From: a virus
Length of the DNA stretch: 46,085 bases
Direction: 5' to 3' (one strand)
IMG/VR virus record: IMGVR_UViG_3300035674_000149
Coordinates: 1-46,085 of that record
Position 1 is the stretch's first letter, and each line of letters opens with the position of its first letter. A program made the position numbers and the translations under genes. The notes under the pieces were generated by a model that saw only the letters and a list, made by a program, of their open reading frames with translations, did no database searches and was not told the DNA's origin. Positions 1-7,447 of this stretch are shown piece by piece.

Positions 1-288
1 GTGAGCGCCGTTCGCCTCTACCGACCTTCGAATGGGACCGAGGGCGAGTGGTTTCACAGCGCCTGGTGCTGCAAGTGCATCCGAGACGCGAAGACCCGCG
101 AGCCGGACGGGGACCCATGCGATGGCTGCGACGTCCTCGCCCGAACCTTTGCTTTCGGCCTCGATGATCCCGATTACCCGAACGAGTGGCGCTACTCGGA
201 CGACGGGCGTCCGATCTGCACGGCCTTCCGGTGGGACCCAGAGGACGAGAGCCTAGACCCGGCCGCGGTCGTGAGGCCGCTGCTATGA
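1..288 (+). CDS. Hypothetical Cys-rich small protein
   Basis: A 95-residue reading frame opens with GTG at the first base of the window, so the true start may lie further left. The N-terminal half has a cluster of cysteines (WCCKCI near 23-28, then PCDGCD near 39-44), which could bind zinc. The rest is acidic and rich in Asp, Pro and Trp. I do not recognise a family. It lies 118 bases upstream of the adenine methyltransferase on the same strand, so it probably belongs to the same accessory cassette. Confidence 0.55.
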   Translation: MSAVRLYRPSNGTEGEWFHSAWCCKCIRDAKTREPDGDPCDGCDVLARTFAFGLDDPDYPNEWRYSDDGRPICTAFRWDPEDESLDPAAVVRPLL

Positions 289-406
289 CCCGCCGCAAGC
301 TTCCCAAGCTTCTCCCCTCCCCGGTTTTCTGCGGTTCTGGATTCAAAACCGAGCGGGAAGCAATCGAAGGCGTAGGAGCCGGGTCTCAAAATGGCGGGGG
401 GCTCAA

Positions 407-898
407 ATGAGCCACTGGGAAAGCGGCGGGGCGTCCGACGAGTGGTACACTCCCGCTTATATCTTCGAGGCCTTAGGGTGCCAGTTCGATCTGGATGTCG
501 CCGCGCCCGAGGGTGGGCCGCTGCACGTGCCCGCAGGCGAGTGGCTGTTTCACGACGGCTTGAATGAGCCTTGGTTCGGCTTCGTCTGGATGAACCCGCC
601 ATTCGGTGGCCGGAACAGCCTCTCACCGTGGCTCACCAAGTTCTTCGATCACGGCGATGGGATCGCGCTCACACCCGACCGGACCAGCGCGCCGTGGTTT
701 CGGGAGGCCTGGGCTCGTGCGGATCTTGTGCTGTTCATGCCGAAGGTGAAGTTCATCCGACCGGACGGCTCTTCCGGAAAGTCGCCGTCCAACGGAACCG
801 CCTTGTGGGCTGCCGGCGAGCAAGCTGAGTGGGCGCTCCGCCGTGCGGCCGCTGCTGGGCTTGGCATCCTGTCCACTCCAGTGAGGCTCGCAGCATGA
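407..898 (+). CDS. Phage N6-adenine DNA methyltransferase
   Basis: The 163-residue protein resembles the phage DNA N-6-adenine-methyltransferase family (Dam_phage type). The N-terminus has the typical DEWYTP segment (11-16), followed by FDLDVAAP (27-34), and the catalytic motif IV NPPF is at residues 63-66. A Lys-rich PKVKFIRPDG segment follows, also typical. The length fits the family. Such enzymes transfer a methyl group from S-adenosylmethionine to adenine N6, which can protect phage DNA from host restriction or alter gene control. The target sequence cannot be read from the gene. The ATPase gene follows after about 45 bases on the same strand. Confidence 0.88.
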   Translation: MSHWESGGASDEWYTPAYIFEALGCQFDLDVAAPEGGPLHVPAGEWLFHDGLNEPWFGFVWMNPPFGGRNSLSPWLTKFFDHGDGIALTPDRTSAPWFREAWARADLVLFMPKVKFIRPDGSSGKSPSNGTALWAAGEQAEWALRRAAAAGLGILSTPVRLAA

Positions 899-942
899 CC
901 CTTCCCAAGCTCCCTGATACCTGAATGGATAGGAGACTGTTT

Positions 943-2613
943 ATGGGCGAGGTCGCCGTCTTGAAGCGCGATGATTATCCGATCCCCGCGGCGGCCCTCG
1001 ATGATCGCCTGGGGTGGGTCGGCACGTCCGGATCGGGCAAGACGTACAATGCCGGCAGTGGCGTAGAGCGCCTGCTCCAGTCCGGCGCGCGGGTGGTGAT
1101 CGTGGACCCGCTAGACGTGTGGTGGGGCCTTCGCCTGACCGCGACCGGCGAGCCCTCCCCGTACACGCTGCCGATCTTCGGCGGCGCGCACGGCGACCTT
1201 CCGCTGAACGAACATGCGGGCAAGCTGATCGGCGAGACCGTCGCCGGCATGGCCGAGAGCTGCATCGTCAGCCTGGGCGGACTCGCGACCAAGGAAGCCG
1301 AGCGCCGCTTCATGCTCTCGTTCCTGGAAACCTTGTACCGGAAGACCTCCGGCGATCCCGTCCACGTCATTTTCGACGAAGCCGACCTCTGGGCGCCGCA
1401 GCAGGCCGGCAAGGGTGCGGGACCGCAGCTCCAGGCCCTCATGGAGCAGGTCGTGCGCCGCGGCCGCGTGAAGGGCTTCATCCCCTGGCTCATCACGCAG
1501 CGCCCGGCCGTCATCAGCAAGGACGTTCTCAGTCAGGTCGATGGGCTCGTCTCCTTCAAACTCACCTCCAGCCACGACCGAGACGCGATCGGCGATTGGG
1601 TGAAGGGTCAAGCCGACCTCGACCAGTGGAAGGCTATCTGGGCGTCCTTGCCCACCATGCAGCGTGGCGAGGGCGTGGTGTGGGTGCCGGCGCGCGGCAT
1701 CCTCTCAACCGCAGCCTTCCCCGGTAAGCAGACCTTCGACAGCTCGCGGACCCCGAAGCGCGGCGAGCGCAAGGTCACGCGCGACCTGAAGCCGCTAAAT
1801 CTCGAGCGACTGAAGCAGAAGCTCGCCGCGGTCGAGCAGCACATGAAGGTCGACGACCCGAAGGCGCTGAAAGCAGAGGTGGCGCGGCTCACGCGCGAGC
1901 TGGCTGCGGCTCACAAGCAAGTCGCAGCCCCGCCTGCTCCGGAGCGCGTCATCGCCAATGCTGACGAGATCGAGGCGGCACGGAAGGCGGGCGAGCAGGC
2001 CGGCATTGCGATTGGCATAGCACGTGCGCAGCAGGCTCTTGCCGCGTTGCGGGTCGATGATCCACCCGGGCAGCCGGTTACCGCGCCCGTCCCGCGTCCG
2101 GCGCGCGCCCCCAAGGTGACCGCCTCGCCTGTGGCCGCTAATGGCTCGGTGCCCCAGGGCTGCGCCAAGCCGCTCGCCGCCCTCACCGGTGTCTTCCCGG
2201 CCGGAATGACGGAAGCGCAATGGGCGATTGCGGCTGGCTACAAGCGCTCCGGAGGAACCTGGAGCACGTACAAGAGCCGGCTCAAAGCCGCGGCCATGAT
2301 CGAGCAGCGCGAGGGAAAGTTCTTCGCGACGGAGGCTGGCGCTGTTGGGGATGTCGAGCTGCCCCCAGCGCCCGGCCCCGATCTGGTTCGCTGGTGGGCC
2401 GCCAAGCTCCCTGGAACGGCGCGCATGGCAGAGGCCCTGATCGGCGCTTGGCCGGAGCTGCTGAGTAAAGAGGAGCTTGCTGCTCGGATCGAGATGTCGG
2501 CGGCAGGCGGCTCGTTCGGCACATACGTCAGCCGCCTTGCCTCTCCTGGTCTGATCGAGCGCGGACCCGCTGGCATTCGGCTTTCCGATGCTGTCATGAC
2601 CGGAGCCGGATAA
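943..2613 (+). CDS. HerA/FtsK-like P-loop ATPase with C-terminal winged-helix modules
   Basis: The 556-residue protein has a Walker A motif, GTSGSGKT, at residues 27-34, and a Walker B motif, VIFDEAD, with Asp145-Glu146. ITQRP, a sensor-like segment, follows. This matches the DUF87/HerA-FtsK group of DNA-translocating ATPases. A helical, Ala- and Lys-rich stretch lies around 290-390. The C-terminal third holds two similar helix-rich modules, each with a Y-x-S-R-L core and resembling winged helices. The ATG at 943 is preferred over the in-frame ATG at 925 because AGGAGA lies six bases before it. Substrate and role are unknown. With the adjacent methyltransferase it could form a DNA-modification or defence cassette, but no nuclease is visible. 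Confidence 0.75.
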   Translation: MGEVAVLKRDDYPIPAAALDDRLGWVGTSGSGKTYNAGSGVERLLQSGARVVIVDPLDVWWGLRLTATGEPSPYTLPIFGGAHGDLPLNEHAGKLIGETVAGMAESCIVSLGGLATKEAERRFMLSFLETLYRKTSGDPVHVIFDEADLWAPQQAGKGAGPQLQALMEQVVRRGRVKGFIPWLITQRPAVISKDVLSQVDGLVSFKLTSSHDRDAIGDWVKGQADLDQWKAIWASLPTMQRGEGVVWVPARGILSTAAFPGKQTFDSSRTPKRGERKVTRDLKPLNLERLKQKLAAVEQHMKVDDPKALKAEVARLTRELAAAHKQVAAPPAPERVIANADEIEAARKAGEQAGIAIGIARAQQALAALRVDDPPGQPVTAPVPRPARAPKVTASPVAANGSVPQGCAKPLAALTGVFPAGMTEAQWAIAAGYKRSGGTWSTYKSRLKAAAMIEQREGKFFATEAGAVGDVELPPAPGPDLVRWWAAKLPGTARMAEALIGAWPELLSKEELAARIEMSAAGGSFGTYVSRLASPGLIERGPAGIRLSDAVMTGAG

Positions 2614-2657
2614 GCGCCAAATACTGTATTATCTCAGAAAGTAGAGGAGGAAGAGGG

Positions 2658-2930
2658 ATGTCGCGATGGCTGAACGAGTCTCGGGCCTTCATCGCCAAGC
2701 TGGACAGAGATATCCCGGCTGAGGCCGACTGGAAGCAGCGCCGCAAGGTTCTTCGCGAGAATGGCTGGCGTGTCCACGGCGGCACCTATTGGGGCCGGAA
2801 GCAGTGGGGCAAGGCAGTCCGGGAGTATCTCGCCCGGCACGGAGGGCCGCCGCTGCCCACCAAGCCGATTCAAGCAGCCCCGAACTTTGGTCCTGACATC
2901 ATCTTCCCGTTCCGCTCTCCCCAACCATGA
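2658..2930 (+). CDS. Hypothetical basic protein
   Basis: A 90-residue protein with a strong GGAGGAAGAGGG ribosome site before its ATG. The N-terminal half is helical and charged, the middle is rich in Trp, Arg and Lys, and the C-terminus is Pro-rich. I see no known motif. The stop overlaps the ATG of the next small gene by four bases (ATGA), so the two are probably translated together. It follows the ATPase gene after 44 AT-rich bases. Confidence 0.6.
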   Translation: MSRWLNESRAFIAKLDRDIPAEADWKQRRKVLRENGWRVHGGTYWGRKQWGKAVREYLARHGGPPLPTKPIQAAPNFGPDIIFPFRSPQP

Positions 2931-3034
2931 CCGACCCCCGCTTCATCCGTCACCCTCACTTCTGGTACGGCGTCGGCTGCACTCTCCTTGTGCTTACCCT
3001 CTCTATGGTGGTGGGGAGCTTACTGGCGGGGTGA
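2927..3034 (+). CDS. Small single-span membrane protein (35 aa)
   Basis: The ATG overlaps the stop of the preceding gene (ATGA). The product has a short polar N-terminus (MTDPRFIRHPHFW) and one hydrophobic helix of about 20 residues to the end, so it is probably an inner-membrane peptide. Function is unknown. It is too short for most gene finders, and the translational coupling is the main support. Confidence 0.45.
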   Translation: MTDPRFIRHPHFWYGVGCTLLVLTLSMVVGSLLAG

Positions 3035-3037
3035 GCG

Positions 3038-3062
3038 AACTACCGGAAAAGTTGCGGTAGTT
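3038..3062 (+). terminator. Hairpin downstream of the accessory cassette, terminator-like
   Basis: A perfect 8-bp inverted repeat, AACTACCG and CGGTAGTT, flanks a 9-base loop and starts four bases after the stop at 3034. No U-run follows, so it is not a textbook intrinsic terminator. It could still end transcription with Rho, stabilise the 3' end, or act as an operator. Confidence 0.4.
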
Positions 3063-3085
3063 GGGTATGCGGGGTGAGGTTGCGG

Positions 3086-3176
3086 GCCGGATGCGGGACT
3101 CGAACCCGCGACCTCCGGGTAAACCCAGCGCTCTCACGATGCCCTCACGACACCGCGCCTGCTGAGCTAATCCGAC
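3086..3176 (-). tRNA. tRNA-like element, degenerate, anticodon unclear
   Basis: On the minus strand a 7-bp acceptor stem (GTCGGAT with ATCCGGC, one G-T pair) encloses 91 bases. The T arm is perfect (GCGGG, TTCGAGT, CCCGC), and a D stem GCTC/GAGC is present. The D loop, however, is 30 bases and contains a near-tandem copy (GTCGTGAGGGC then ATCGTGAGAGC). The hairpin where the anticodon arm should be, CTGGG-TTTA-CCCGG, has a 4-base loop instead of 7. A type II reading with anticodon UGA is possible but lacks U33. No CCA is encoded. It is probably a tRNA pseudogene or a tRNA mimic. Confidence 0.45.
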
Positions 3177-3243
3177 ACCGCAACCGGGCCCATGCGTACC
3201 AGATAACGGTAGCTCCCGCAATGGGGATGGACTATGGTGGGGT

Positions 3244-3468
3244 ATGAGCGAGATGGTTGAGCGCCTAAGCACCGTATTCGCCGAAGCGATCGCGGACGGG
3301 GAGGACAACGCCGAATACTTCGCGCGCCTGGCCTTGACGACCCTGCGCGAGCCGACTGACGAGATGAAGGAAGCTGGTTACGCCAACAACTTCGGCTATC
3401 CCTCCTACGAGGCCTGGCAAGCCATGATCGACGCCGCTCTAGTTAACCCCAACACCCATCCAGCCTAG
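3244..3468 (+). CDS. Hypothetical small phage protein
   Basis: A 74-residue acidic, helical protein beginning MSEMVERLSTVFAEAI. I recognise no domain. It stands alone on the plus strand, after the tRNA-like element. Its stop overlaps the stop of the opposite 41-aa gene (CCTAGCC holds both TAG codons), so the two genes converge with no terminator between them. The ribosome site is weak (GGTGGGG). Confidence 0.5.
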   Translation: MSEMVERLSTVFAEAIADGEDNAEYFARLALTTLREPTDEMKEAGYANNFGYPSYEAWQAMIDAALVNPNTHPA

Positions 3469-3590
3469 CCCACCTTCGGCTTCTTCACCGCCCTCTTCAC
3501 CTCTTTGACGACTGCGATCACCACCGGCGCATTGGCGATCACGACCGGGGCGACCTTCCCTGCGATCTTGAGCAGTTTCTTCAGGTTCAT
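3465..3590 (-). CDS. Small basic amphipathic peptide (41 aa)
   Basis: A good ribosome site (AAAGGAGC, seven bases before ATG) precedes a 41-residue product. It begins MNLKKLLKIAGKVAP, continues with a Val/Ile/Ala stretch, and ends in a Lys-rich tail. The shape is one short hydrophobic helix between basic ends, as in membrane-active peptides or small phage lysis or inhibitor proteins. This function is inference. It is the last gene of a leftward group of small membrane genes starting at 4923. Confidence 0.5.
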   Translation of the reverse strand: MNLKKLLKIAGKVAPVVIANAPVVIAVVKEVKRAVKKPKVG

Positions 3591-3673
3591 GGCAGGCTCC
3601 TTTCTTTCGGAAGTGTTTTGATCTTGTGACCCTCGTAGGGTCCAGAAAGCGGCGGATCAACGCGGGACATCGC

Positions 3674-3922
3674 TCATCTCAAGGTCCTTTCTTTTCGGAT
3701 CATGCCAACAGGGATCGTGAATAGGTCGCTGCACGTTGGTTCTTCGCGACTGTCGCCGTAGCTCATCGCGAGAGTTACACGGCTCTCATCCCGCCGCAGT
3801 TCAAATCCGACCGTTCGGATAATCAACGGCTCGACGTGTTGCGGGATACTCTCAACCGTCAGCCATTCGTGGTTGCCGTTGTAGGCATCCTCCCACTCGA
3901 TCAGCTTGAGAGCGGGCTTCAT
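3674..3922 (-). CDS. Hypothetical protein
   Basis: An 82-residue soluble protein starting MKPALKLIEWEDAYNG. I see no signal peptide, membrane span or known motif. Its ATG overlaps the stop of the upstream membrane-protein gene by four bases, so it is part of the spanin operon. Its own stop lies about 80 bases before the next small gene. Confidence 0.5.
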   Translation of the reverse strand: MKPALKLIEWEDAYNGNHEWLTVESIPQHVEPLIIRTVGFELRRDESRVTLAMSYGDSREEPTCSDLFTIPVGMIRKERTLR

Positions 3923-4203
3923 GGCGCCCTCTGGGTCAGTTCGAGCGTGCCCCGCTCCGGCTCGACGTGCACCGGATCACCGGGCCGCCCACTCGGCTCG
4001 TCCTTGGCCTTGCTGCCCGAGCTGGATCCCAACCAGAAGCCGAATGCCAAGACCGCGAAGCTCTTCCACGTCCCGATGATATCGCCGGTCATGGTGGCAT
4101 CCTTCAGGATCACCACGGCATAGATGCTGAAGCCCGCATAGCCGGCGACGGCCGCGATACAGGCTGCGACCACTATCCGAAGGTGAGGGACGTGGCGGTT
4201 CAT
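3919..4203 (-). CDS. Two-span membrane protein, holin candidate
   Basis: The 94-residue product has two hydrophobic helices, about 10-33 and 45-64, then GSSSGSKAKDE and a charged, Pro-rich C-terminus. A GSSxGSK-type turn after the last helix occurs in small phage lysis-cluster membrane proteins. The ATG at 4203 overlaps the stop of the Rz1-like gene (ATGA), which favours this start over a longer frame. The position beside spanin genes supports a lysis role, and the 77-aa protein at 5932 is a second holin candidate. Confidence 0.6.
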   Translation of the reverse strand: MNRHVPHLRIVVAACIAAVAGYAGFSIYAVVILKDATMTGDIIGTWKSFAVLAFGFWLGSSSGSKAKDEPSGRPGDPVHVEPERGTLELTQRAP

Positions 4204-4661
4204 GCCTCGTTCCTCGATACCGTCCAGCCGCTCATCGCCGGCAGAGCTGTTACAGAGGCCGGAAGCGAAGCGAGCCAGCGAAACCCAAGCGCGCGGTTCT
4301 TGGCGATGGGAGTTATGCTCACACAGTTGGCCTGGTTCCCCCCGAGTACGTAGAAGTTGTCCGCGCTCTGGCCGACGAGAAAGCCGACGTGCCCCCCGCC
4401 TTCCCGGCCAAACACGACAACCGCGCCCAGAGCGGGCTGGGACGGCTTTCCCCACTCGTCCTTGTCGCGCTGGTGCTGACGGTAGCCTTCCTCGTCATTG
4501 TTGATGACGACGGCCGGGCTGAGCTTGGGGCGCGGCTCCTGCTTGAACGCAGCCGGCGCTGGCGAGGACAGCCTCAGCCTCTCCTTGGGCGCGCAGCTCG
4601 TTGCAAGCGTCGATGCGCTGGCGATCAGTAAGACCGGTGCGAAGCAGGTGCGCAGTCGCAT
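4200..4661 (-). CDS. Rz1-like lipoprotein fused to the C-terminal half of a CHAP-like lysin
   Basis: A GAGGAG site precedes an ATG inside the Rz gene, in another frame, the usual nesting of an outer-membrane spanin. Residues 1-23 look like a lipoprotein signal ending LATSC, and a Pro-rich segment follows, as in Rz1. From about residue 75 the protein changes: ALGAVVVFGREGGGHVGF, VLGGNQ and RALGFRW match the second half of TIGR02594/CHAP-type cell-wall hydrolases, with their His and Asn. The half bearing the catalytic Cys is missing. It is therefore probably not an active hydrolase but may bind or once have cut peptidoglycan. It is 153 aa, far longer than a normal Rz1. Confidence 0.65.
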   Translation of the reverse strand: MRLRTCFAPVLLIASASTLATSCAPKERLRLSSPAPAAFKQEPRPKLSPAVVINNDEEGYRQHQRDKDEWGKPSQPALGAVVVFGREGGGHVGFLVGQSADNFYVLGGNQANCVSITPIAKNRALGFRWLASLPASVTALPAMSGWTVSRNEA

Positions 4662-4923
4662 TGTCGAACTCCTCTCTTGCTTGAGCTTGTGCGGCGAGAT
4701 CGTCCACGGCGCGGTCGGCCATGTTCTGGTCGGCGGCCCGGCCTTGGCGCTGGAGCTGCGCCTCGATGGCGTTCTCGTGGCCGGCGATGATTTCCTCGTC
4801 GTGGTCGGCGAGCCAGACGTTCCAGGCGATGATCGGCCCGACGATGGCGAGCACAATCAGAAGACCGACTATAGCGCGCTGGGGAATGCCTGTTCGTAGC
4901 GCGAGACGGGCGAGAAGGCTCAT
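4495..4923 (-). CDS. Rz-like inner-membrane spanin (i-spanin)
   Basis: AAGGAG lies before the ATG. The 142-residue product has one N-terminal membrane helix (about 17-38, rich in Ile, Leu and Val), followed by a long charged, helical periplasmic part rich in Ala, Glu, Gln and Arg. This is the i-spanin plan, which links the inner membrane to an outer-membrane lipoprotein partner and fuses the two at lysis. The last third overlaps the Rz1-like gene in a different frame, as in lambda Rz/Rz1. It is the first gene of the leftward lysis group. Confidence 0.7.
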   Translation of the reverse strand: MSLLARLALRTGIPQRAIVGLLIVLAIVGPIIAWNVWLADHDEEIIAGHENAIEAQLQRQGRAADQNMADRAVDDLAAQAQAREEFDNATAHLLRTGLTDRQRIDACNELRAQGEAEAVLASAGCVQAGAAPQAQPGRRHQQ

Positions 4924-5022
4924 GGGGCCACTCCTTGAAAGATCCTCGGCCTGTGGTGGGGCAGCCGGATGGACGGCTGCCGCCGGACGCAATACGGTCC
5001 CCCCGTCTGGGCGGAGAGCGGC

Positions 5023-5541
5023 ATGAAGTTAGTGGCTGCAGTCATGGCGTTGCTGGTCGTCGGCGGCTGCGGCGGTGAAGCCGGCCAACCAGCCGAGGCG
5101 GAGGCGGACGCCTGGGAAGGTGGCGAGACGGTGAGCGGGGACGGCTCTCGTCTACAGCTCCTTTGCCTGGACGGAGAGTGGAAGGTGACGGTGAAGACGC
5201 CGGAGCGCTTGGTGCCGCCCGAGGCGGAGAGCCAGTGGGTAAACCGGGATGTCTCGTTCCAGTTCGACACTGGCCCGGCTCAGCGCACCAAAGGCACGCT
5301 GAACGAGAATCGCCTCGACCTGACCCAGGCCGACGTCGGCAGCACGGTTTCGCTAAACTATGCCCAGGACGTCGCGGCCGGGCTTCTCCGGGGTGGACGT
5401 CGAACCCTCACAATTCGGACGACCGATGGCGCCGGCCGCCCAAAGGAGTGGAAGTTCGACGCGCAGGGCGCGCGAAGAAATATCGCGAACGACACCATGT
5501 TGCCTTGCCCAATGCCCGGAGCAGGCGGCCCGGCGCGCTGA
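5023..5541 (+). CDS. Putative lipoprotein (moron candidate)
   Basis: Starting at the ATG at 5023 (GGAGAG before it), the 172-residue product begins with a signal ending LLVVGGCGG, a lipobox with Cys near residue 16. An acidic linker and a beta-rich domain with two further Cys follow. A longer frame from 4969 would put extra polar residues before the signal and is less likely. The gene points against the leftward lysis genes on both sides, which suggests independent expression from the prophage. Function is unknown, and surface change or exclusion of other phages is only a guess. Confidence 0.6.
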   Translation: MKLVAAVMALLVVGGCGGEAGQPAEAEADAWEGGETVSGDGSRLQLLCLDGEWKVTVKTPERLVPPEAESQWVNRDVSFQFDTGPAQRTKGTLNENRLDLTQADVGSTVSLNYAQDVAAGLLRGGRRTLTIRTTDGAGRPKEWKFDAQGARRNIANDTMLPCPMPGAGGPAR

Positions 5542-5553
5542 TGGAGTGGAGCT

Positions 5554-5874
5554 GTGCGGCTCACGACAGCATTGACGCTCTGCTCATTCACTCTCGCCTG
5601 TGAGGCCCGGCCGCCTGTCTACGAACAACAGGTCGCGAGCTGCGACGACGAGGCACGCAAAGCGGAGCAAATGCGCTCCGTCAGCGGCCACGATGATGAC
5701 ACCGATGTCCGAAGAAAGGCGGATGCGGTGGCGTTATCCGAATACTTCCTGGAGCGCTGCTTTCCCGAATCTTTTTCGGCGTCGCGGGGAGGTGGCACGT
5801 CAGGCACTGTAGGAGAGGCGATCGACTCTCAGCGAGCGCTTCACAATCAGAAATATCCCAACAACCCGATCTAG
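5554..5874 (+). CDS. Putative small lipoprotein (moron candidate)
   Basis: A GTG start 12 bases after the preceding stop, with GGAGTGGAG before it, opens a 106-residue product. The N-terminus MRLTTALTLCSFTLAC reads as a short lipoprotein signal with Cys16. The mature part is acidic with Cys30 and Cys69 and ends in YPNNPI. No family is recognised. It probably forms a two-gene unit with the lipoprotein just upstream. Confidence 0.55.
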   Translation: MRLTTALTLCSFTLACEARPPVYEQQVASCDDEARKAEQMRSVSGHDDDTDVRRKADAVALSEYFLERCFPESFSASRGGGTSGTVGEAIDSQRALHNQKYPNNPI

Positions 5875-5931
5875 GTCATTTCGTCGGAGATGCGGCGAAA
5901 AGATCCTGGAGGAATCGGAAGAAGCGAAAGA

Positions 5932-6165
5932 TCACGGCTGGGGGTCGGTCGGCACGGGCTTCGTGGGCGGATTGTCAACGGTGACGCTCCGCGCGCTGGG
6001 GAAGCGCAAAGCGCCGATCAATCCCCCGAGCACCGTGCCAATTCCAAGTGCTTCAGGAGACGTCAGGCGGCCTGACGCTGCCGCGATCAGCACTGCAACG
6101 AACATGAACGTGAGCGCGCCCAGCGTAGCCAGATACGCAATGAGCTGATCGCGGTGGTCCGTCAT
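5932..6165 (-). CDS. Probable holin (two-span membrane protein)
   Basis: The 77-residue product has hydrophobic helices at about 8-30 and 38-53 and a polar, Pro-rich C-terminus. Size and topology fit a small class II holin. Its ATG overlaps the stop of the endolysin gene by four bases (ATGA), so the two are coupled. That adjacency is the best support for the holin role. A two-span protein at 3919 is an alternative, and phages may carry both a holin and an antiholin. Confidence 0.6.
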   Translation of the reverse strand: MTDHRDQLIAYLATLGALTFMFVAVLIAAASGRLTSPEALGIGTVLGGLIGALRFPSARSVTVDNPPTKPVPTDPQP

Positions 6166-6995
6166 GCCCAGCCCCCCGCTTGGAGCGCTGCTTGGAAGCG
6201 CAGCGCCACGTTGGCGATCTCGGCGTCCTTGTCCCGGCCGTTGATGATCGGCCGCGACGCCTTGAACTCGGCGAAGGTGGCGGGGCGGTTGGTCGGCAGC
6301 GTGTCGGCGAGCTTACGGCCGGTGAACCAGCCCTGCTCCATCCCGAACACCATGACCGCAGCCGATATATCCGGCCGGAGCGCCAGTTCGGGGTTGCGGT
6401 GGAGATCCACGTCGGGCGTGATGATGCCACGCTTGCGGAGCTCGATCGTCGCCCGCTTGTAATTGTCGGCGCCGGTGAGCTGGACGTCGCCCTTGCCCGC
6501 CAGCGCCACCCCGTCGCCGTCTGCTTCGGGAGTGTTGCCCAGCCGGGCCGCGAGCGGGCCGGTGTCGTAGCGTTCAAGGTAATCGTCCCACTGGTCCGCG
6601 TCGGGACCGTCGCCGCTGCCCTTCTCGCGGCAGGGCTGCATCAGGTGACCAGTCTCCCAATAGGAGGTGCCGAAGCCATAGGCGGAGAACGCGAGCGGCC
6701 AGCCGGCCGCGCCGAAGGCGAGCAGCTTGGCGTTGATGCCGTCCACCTGGCTCTGCTTGAGCCCCTTCACGAACAGCCCGCTCTTGCGCAGGTTCTCGAA
6801 GAAGGCGTCGGGGCTGGCGAGCTTGGTCGCTCGCCGGACGGTCGGGACGGGCGCGGGCCGCGCGTCGTCGCGGGGCACGCCGGCCGCGTCCAGCAGCGCG
6901 TCGTAGCGGTCCACGAAGCCGGGGCGGTTGAAGCCCCCGCCTTCCTTGAACTCCGGGCGCAGAAGGGCGCTCAGCGCCGCGCGGTGCTGTGACAT
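6162..6995 (-). CDS. Endolysin, GH19 chitinase/lysozyme-like
   Basis: The 277-residue protein carries glycoside hydrolase family 19 features: WETGHLMQP with the likely general acid Glu114, and GKGDVQLTGADNY (168-180), the counterpart of the family GRGxIQLTG motif. Phage GH19 enzymes cut the peptidoglycan sugar backbone. There is no signal peptide or membrane anchor, so release through a holin is expected. An N-terminal segment (1-60) rich in Arg and Pro precedes the domain. The start at 6995 has GGAGTA before it, and a longer frame to 7115 is rejected for its shadow-like composition. Confidence 0.85.
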   Translation of the reverse strand: MSQHRAALSALLRPEFKEGGGFNRPGFVDRYDALLDAAGVPRDDARPAPVPTVRRATKLASPDAFFENLRKSGLFVKGLKQSQVDGINAKLLAFGAAGWPLAFSAYGFGTSYWETGHLMQPCREKGSGDGPDADQWDDYLERYDTGPLAARLGNTPEADGDGVALAGKGDVQLTGADNYKRATIELRKRGIITPDVDLHRNPELALRPDISAAVMVFGMEQGWFTGRKLADTLPTNRPATFAEFKASRPIINGRDKDAEIANVALRFQAALQAGGWA

Positions 6996-7021
6996 TGGCG
7001 TACTCCGAATGGGGTAGGCCG

Positions 7022-7447
7022 CTACTCGTCGCGGCCGAGCATCTGCTGTTTCAAGGCGATGACGGCGCGGCGAAGCGCCTTCACCTCCTGCGTGTTCTCT
7101 TCCATGCAGGCGCAATGCTGCCGCTCGGAATCGCGCGCGCTGCGCTCGGTCCTGTCGATCGTAACCTCTGCCCGGTCGATCGTCTGGTCGACCCGCGACA
7201 CGGTAGCCTCAAGGCGGGTGATCTCGTCGCGAAGGCCGCGCATCGTCGCCGTGTCGAACACGGCTCCCGCGATCATGGTCCCCTTCGACTCGTCCTTCTG
7301 ACCCGCTTCGCTGGACGATCCACCGCCGCCCTTCGAGTATTGCCGAAAGATCGCTATCGCGAGGCCGATCGCTGACCCGGCATAGAAGATGACCTGTGCC
7401 CAAGGGGGCAGCGCACTCGCGGCAGCGCTAGCGGCTTCCGTTGTCAT
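7022..7447 (-). CDS. Membrane-anchored coiled-coil protein
   Basis: The 141-residue product has one membrane span (about 17-35), a Gly/Ser-rich linker, and then a helical region (about 65-135) with heptad-like spacing. The order anchor, linker, coiled coil, between tail-tip and endolysin genes, suggests a lysis or envelope role, but it matches no family I know. It overlaps the preceding membrane-protein gene by about 20 bases. Confidence 0.55.
   Translation of the reverse strand: MTTEAASAAASALPPWAQVIFYAGSAIGLAIAIFRQYSKGGGGSSSEAGQKDESKGTMIAGAVFDTATMRGLRDEITRLEATVSRVDQTIDRAEVTIDRTERSARDSERQHCACMEENTQEVKALRRAVIALKQQMLGRDE

Noticed and set aside
316-333. An 18-base stretch near 316-333 matches, inverted and with one mismatch, the integrase end near 45397-45414
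   Set aside because: One such near-match is expected by chance in a window of this size. It is not placed as a left attachment site and lacks the tRNA core.
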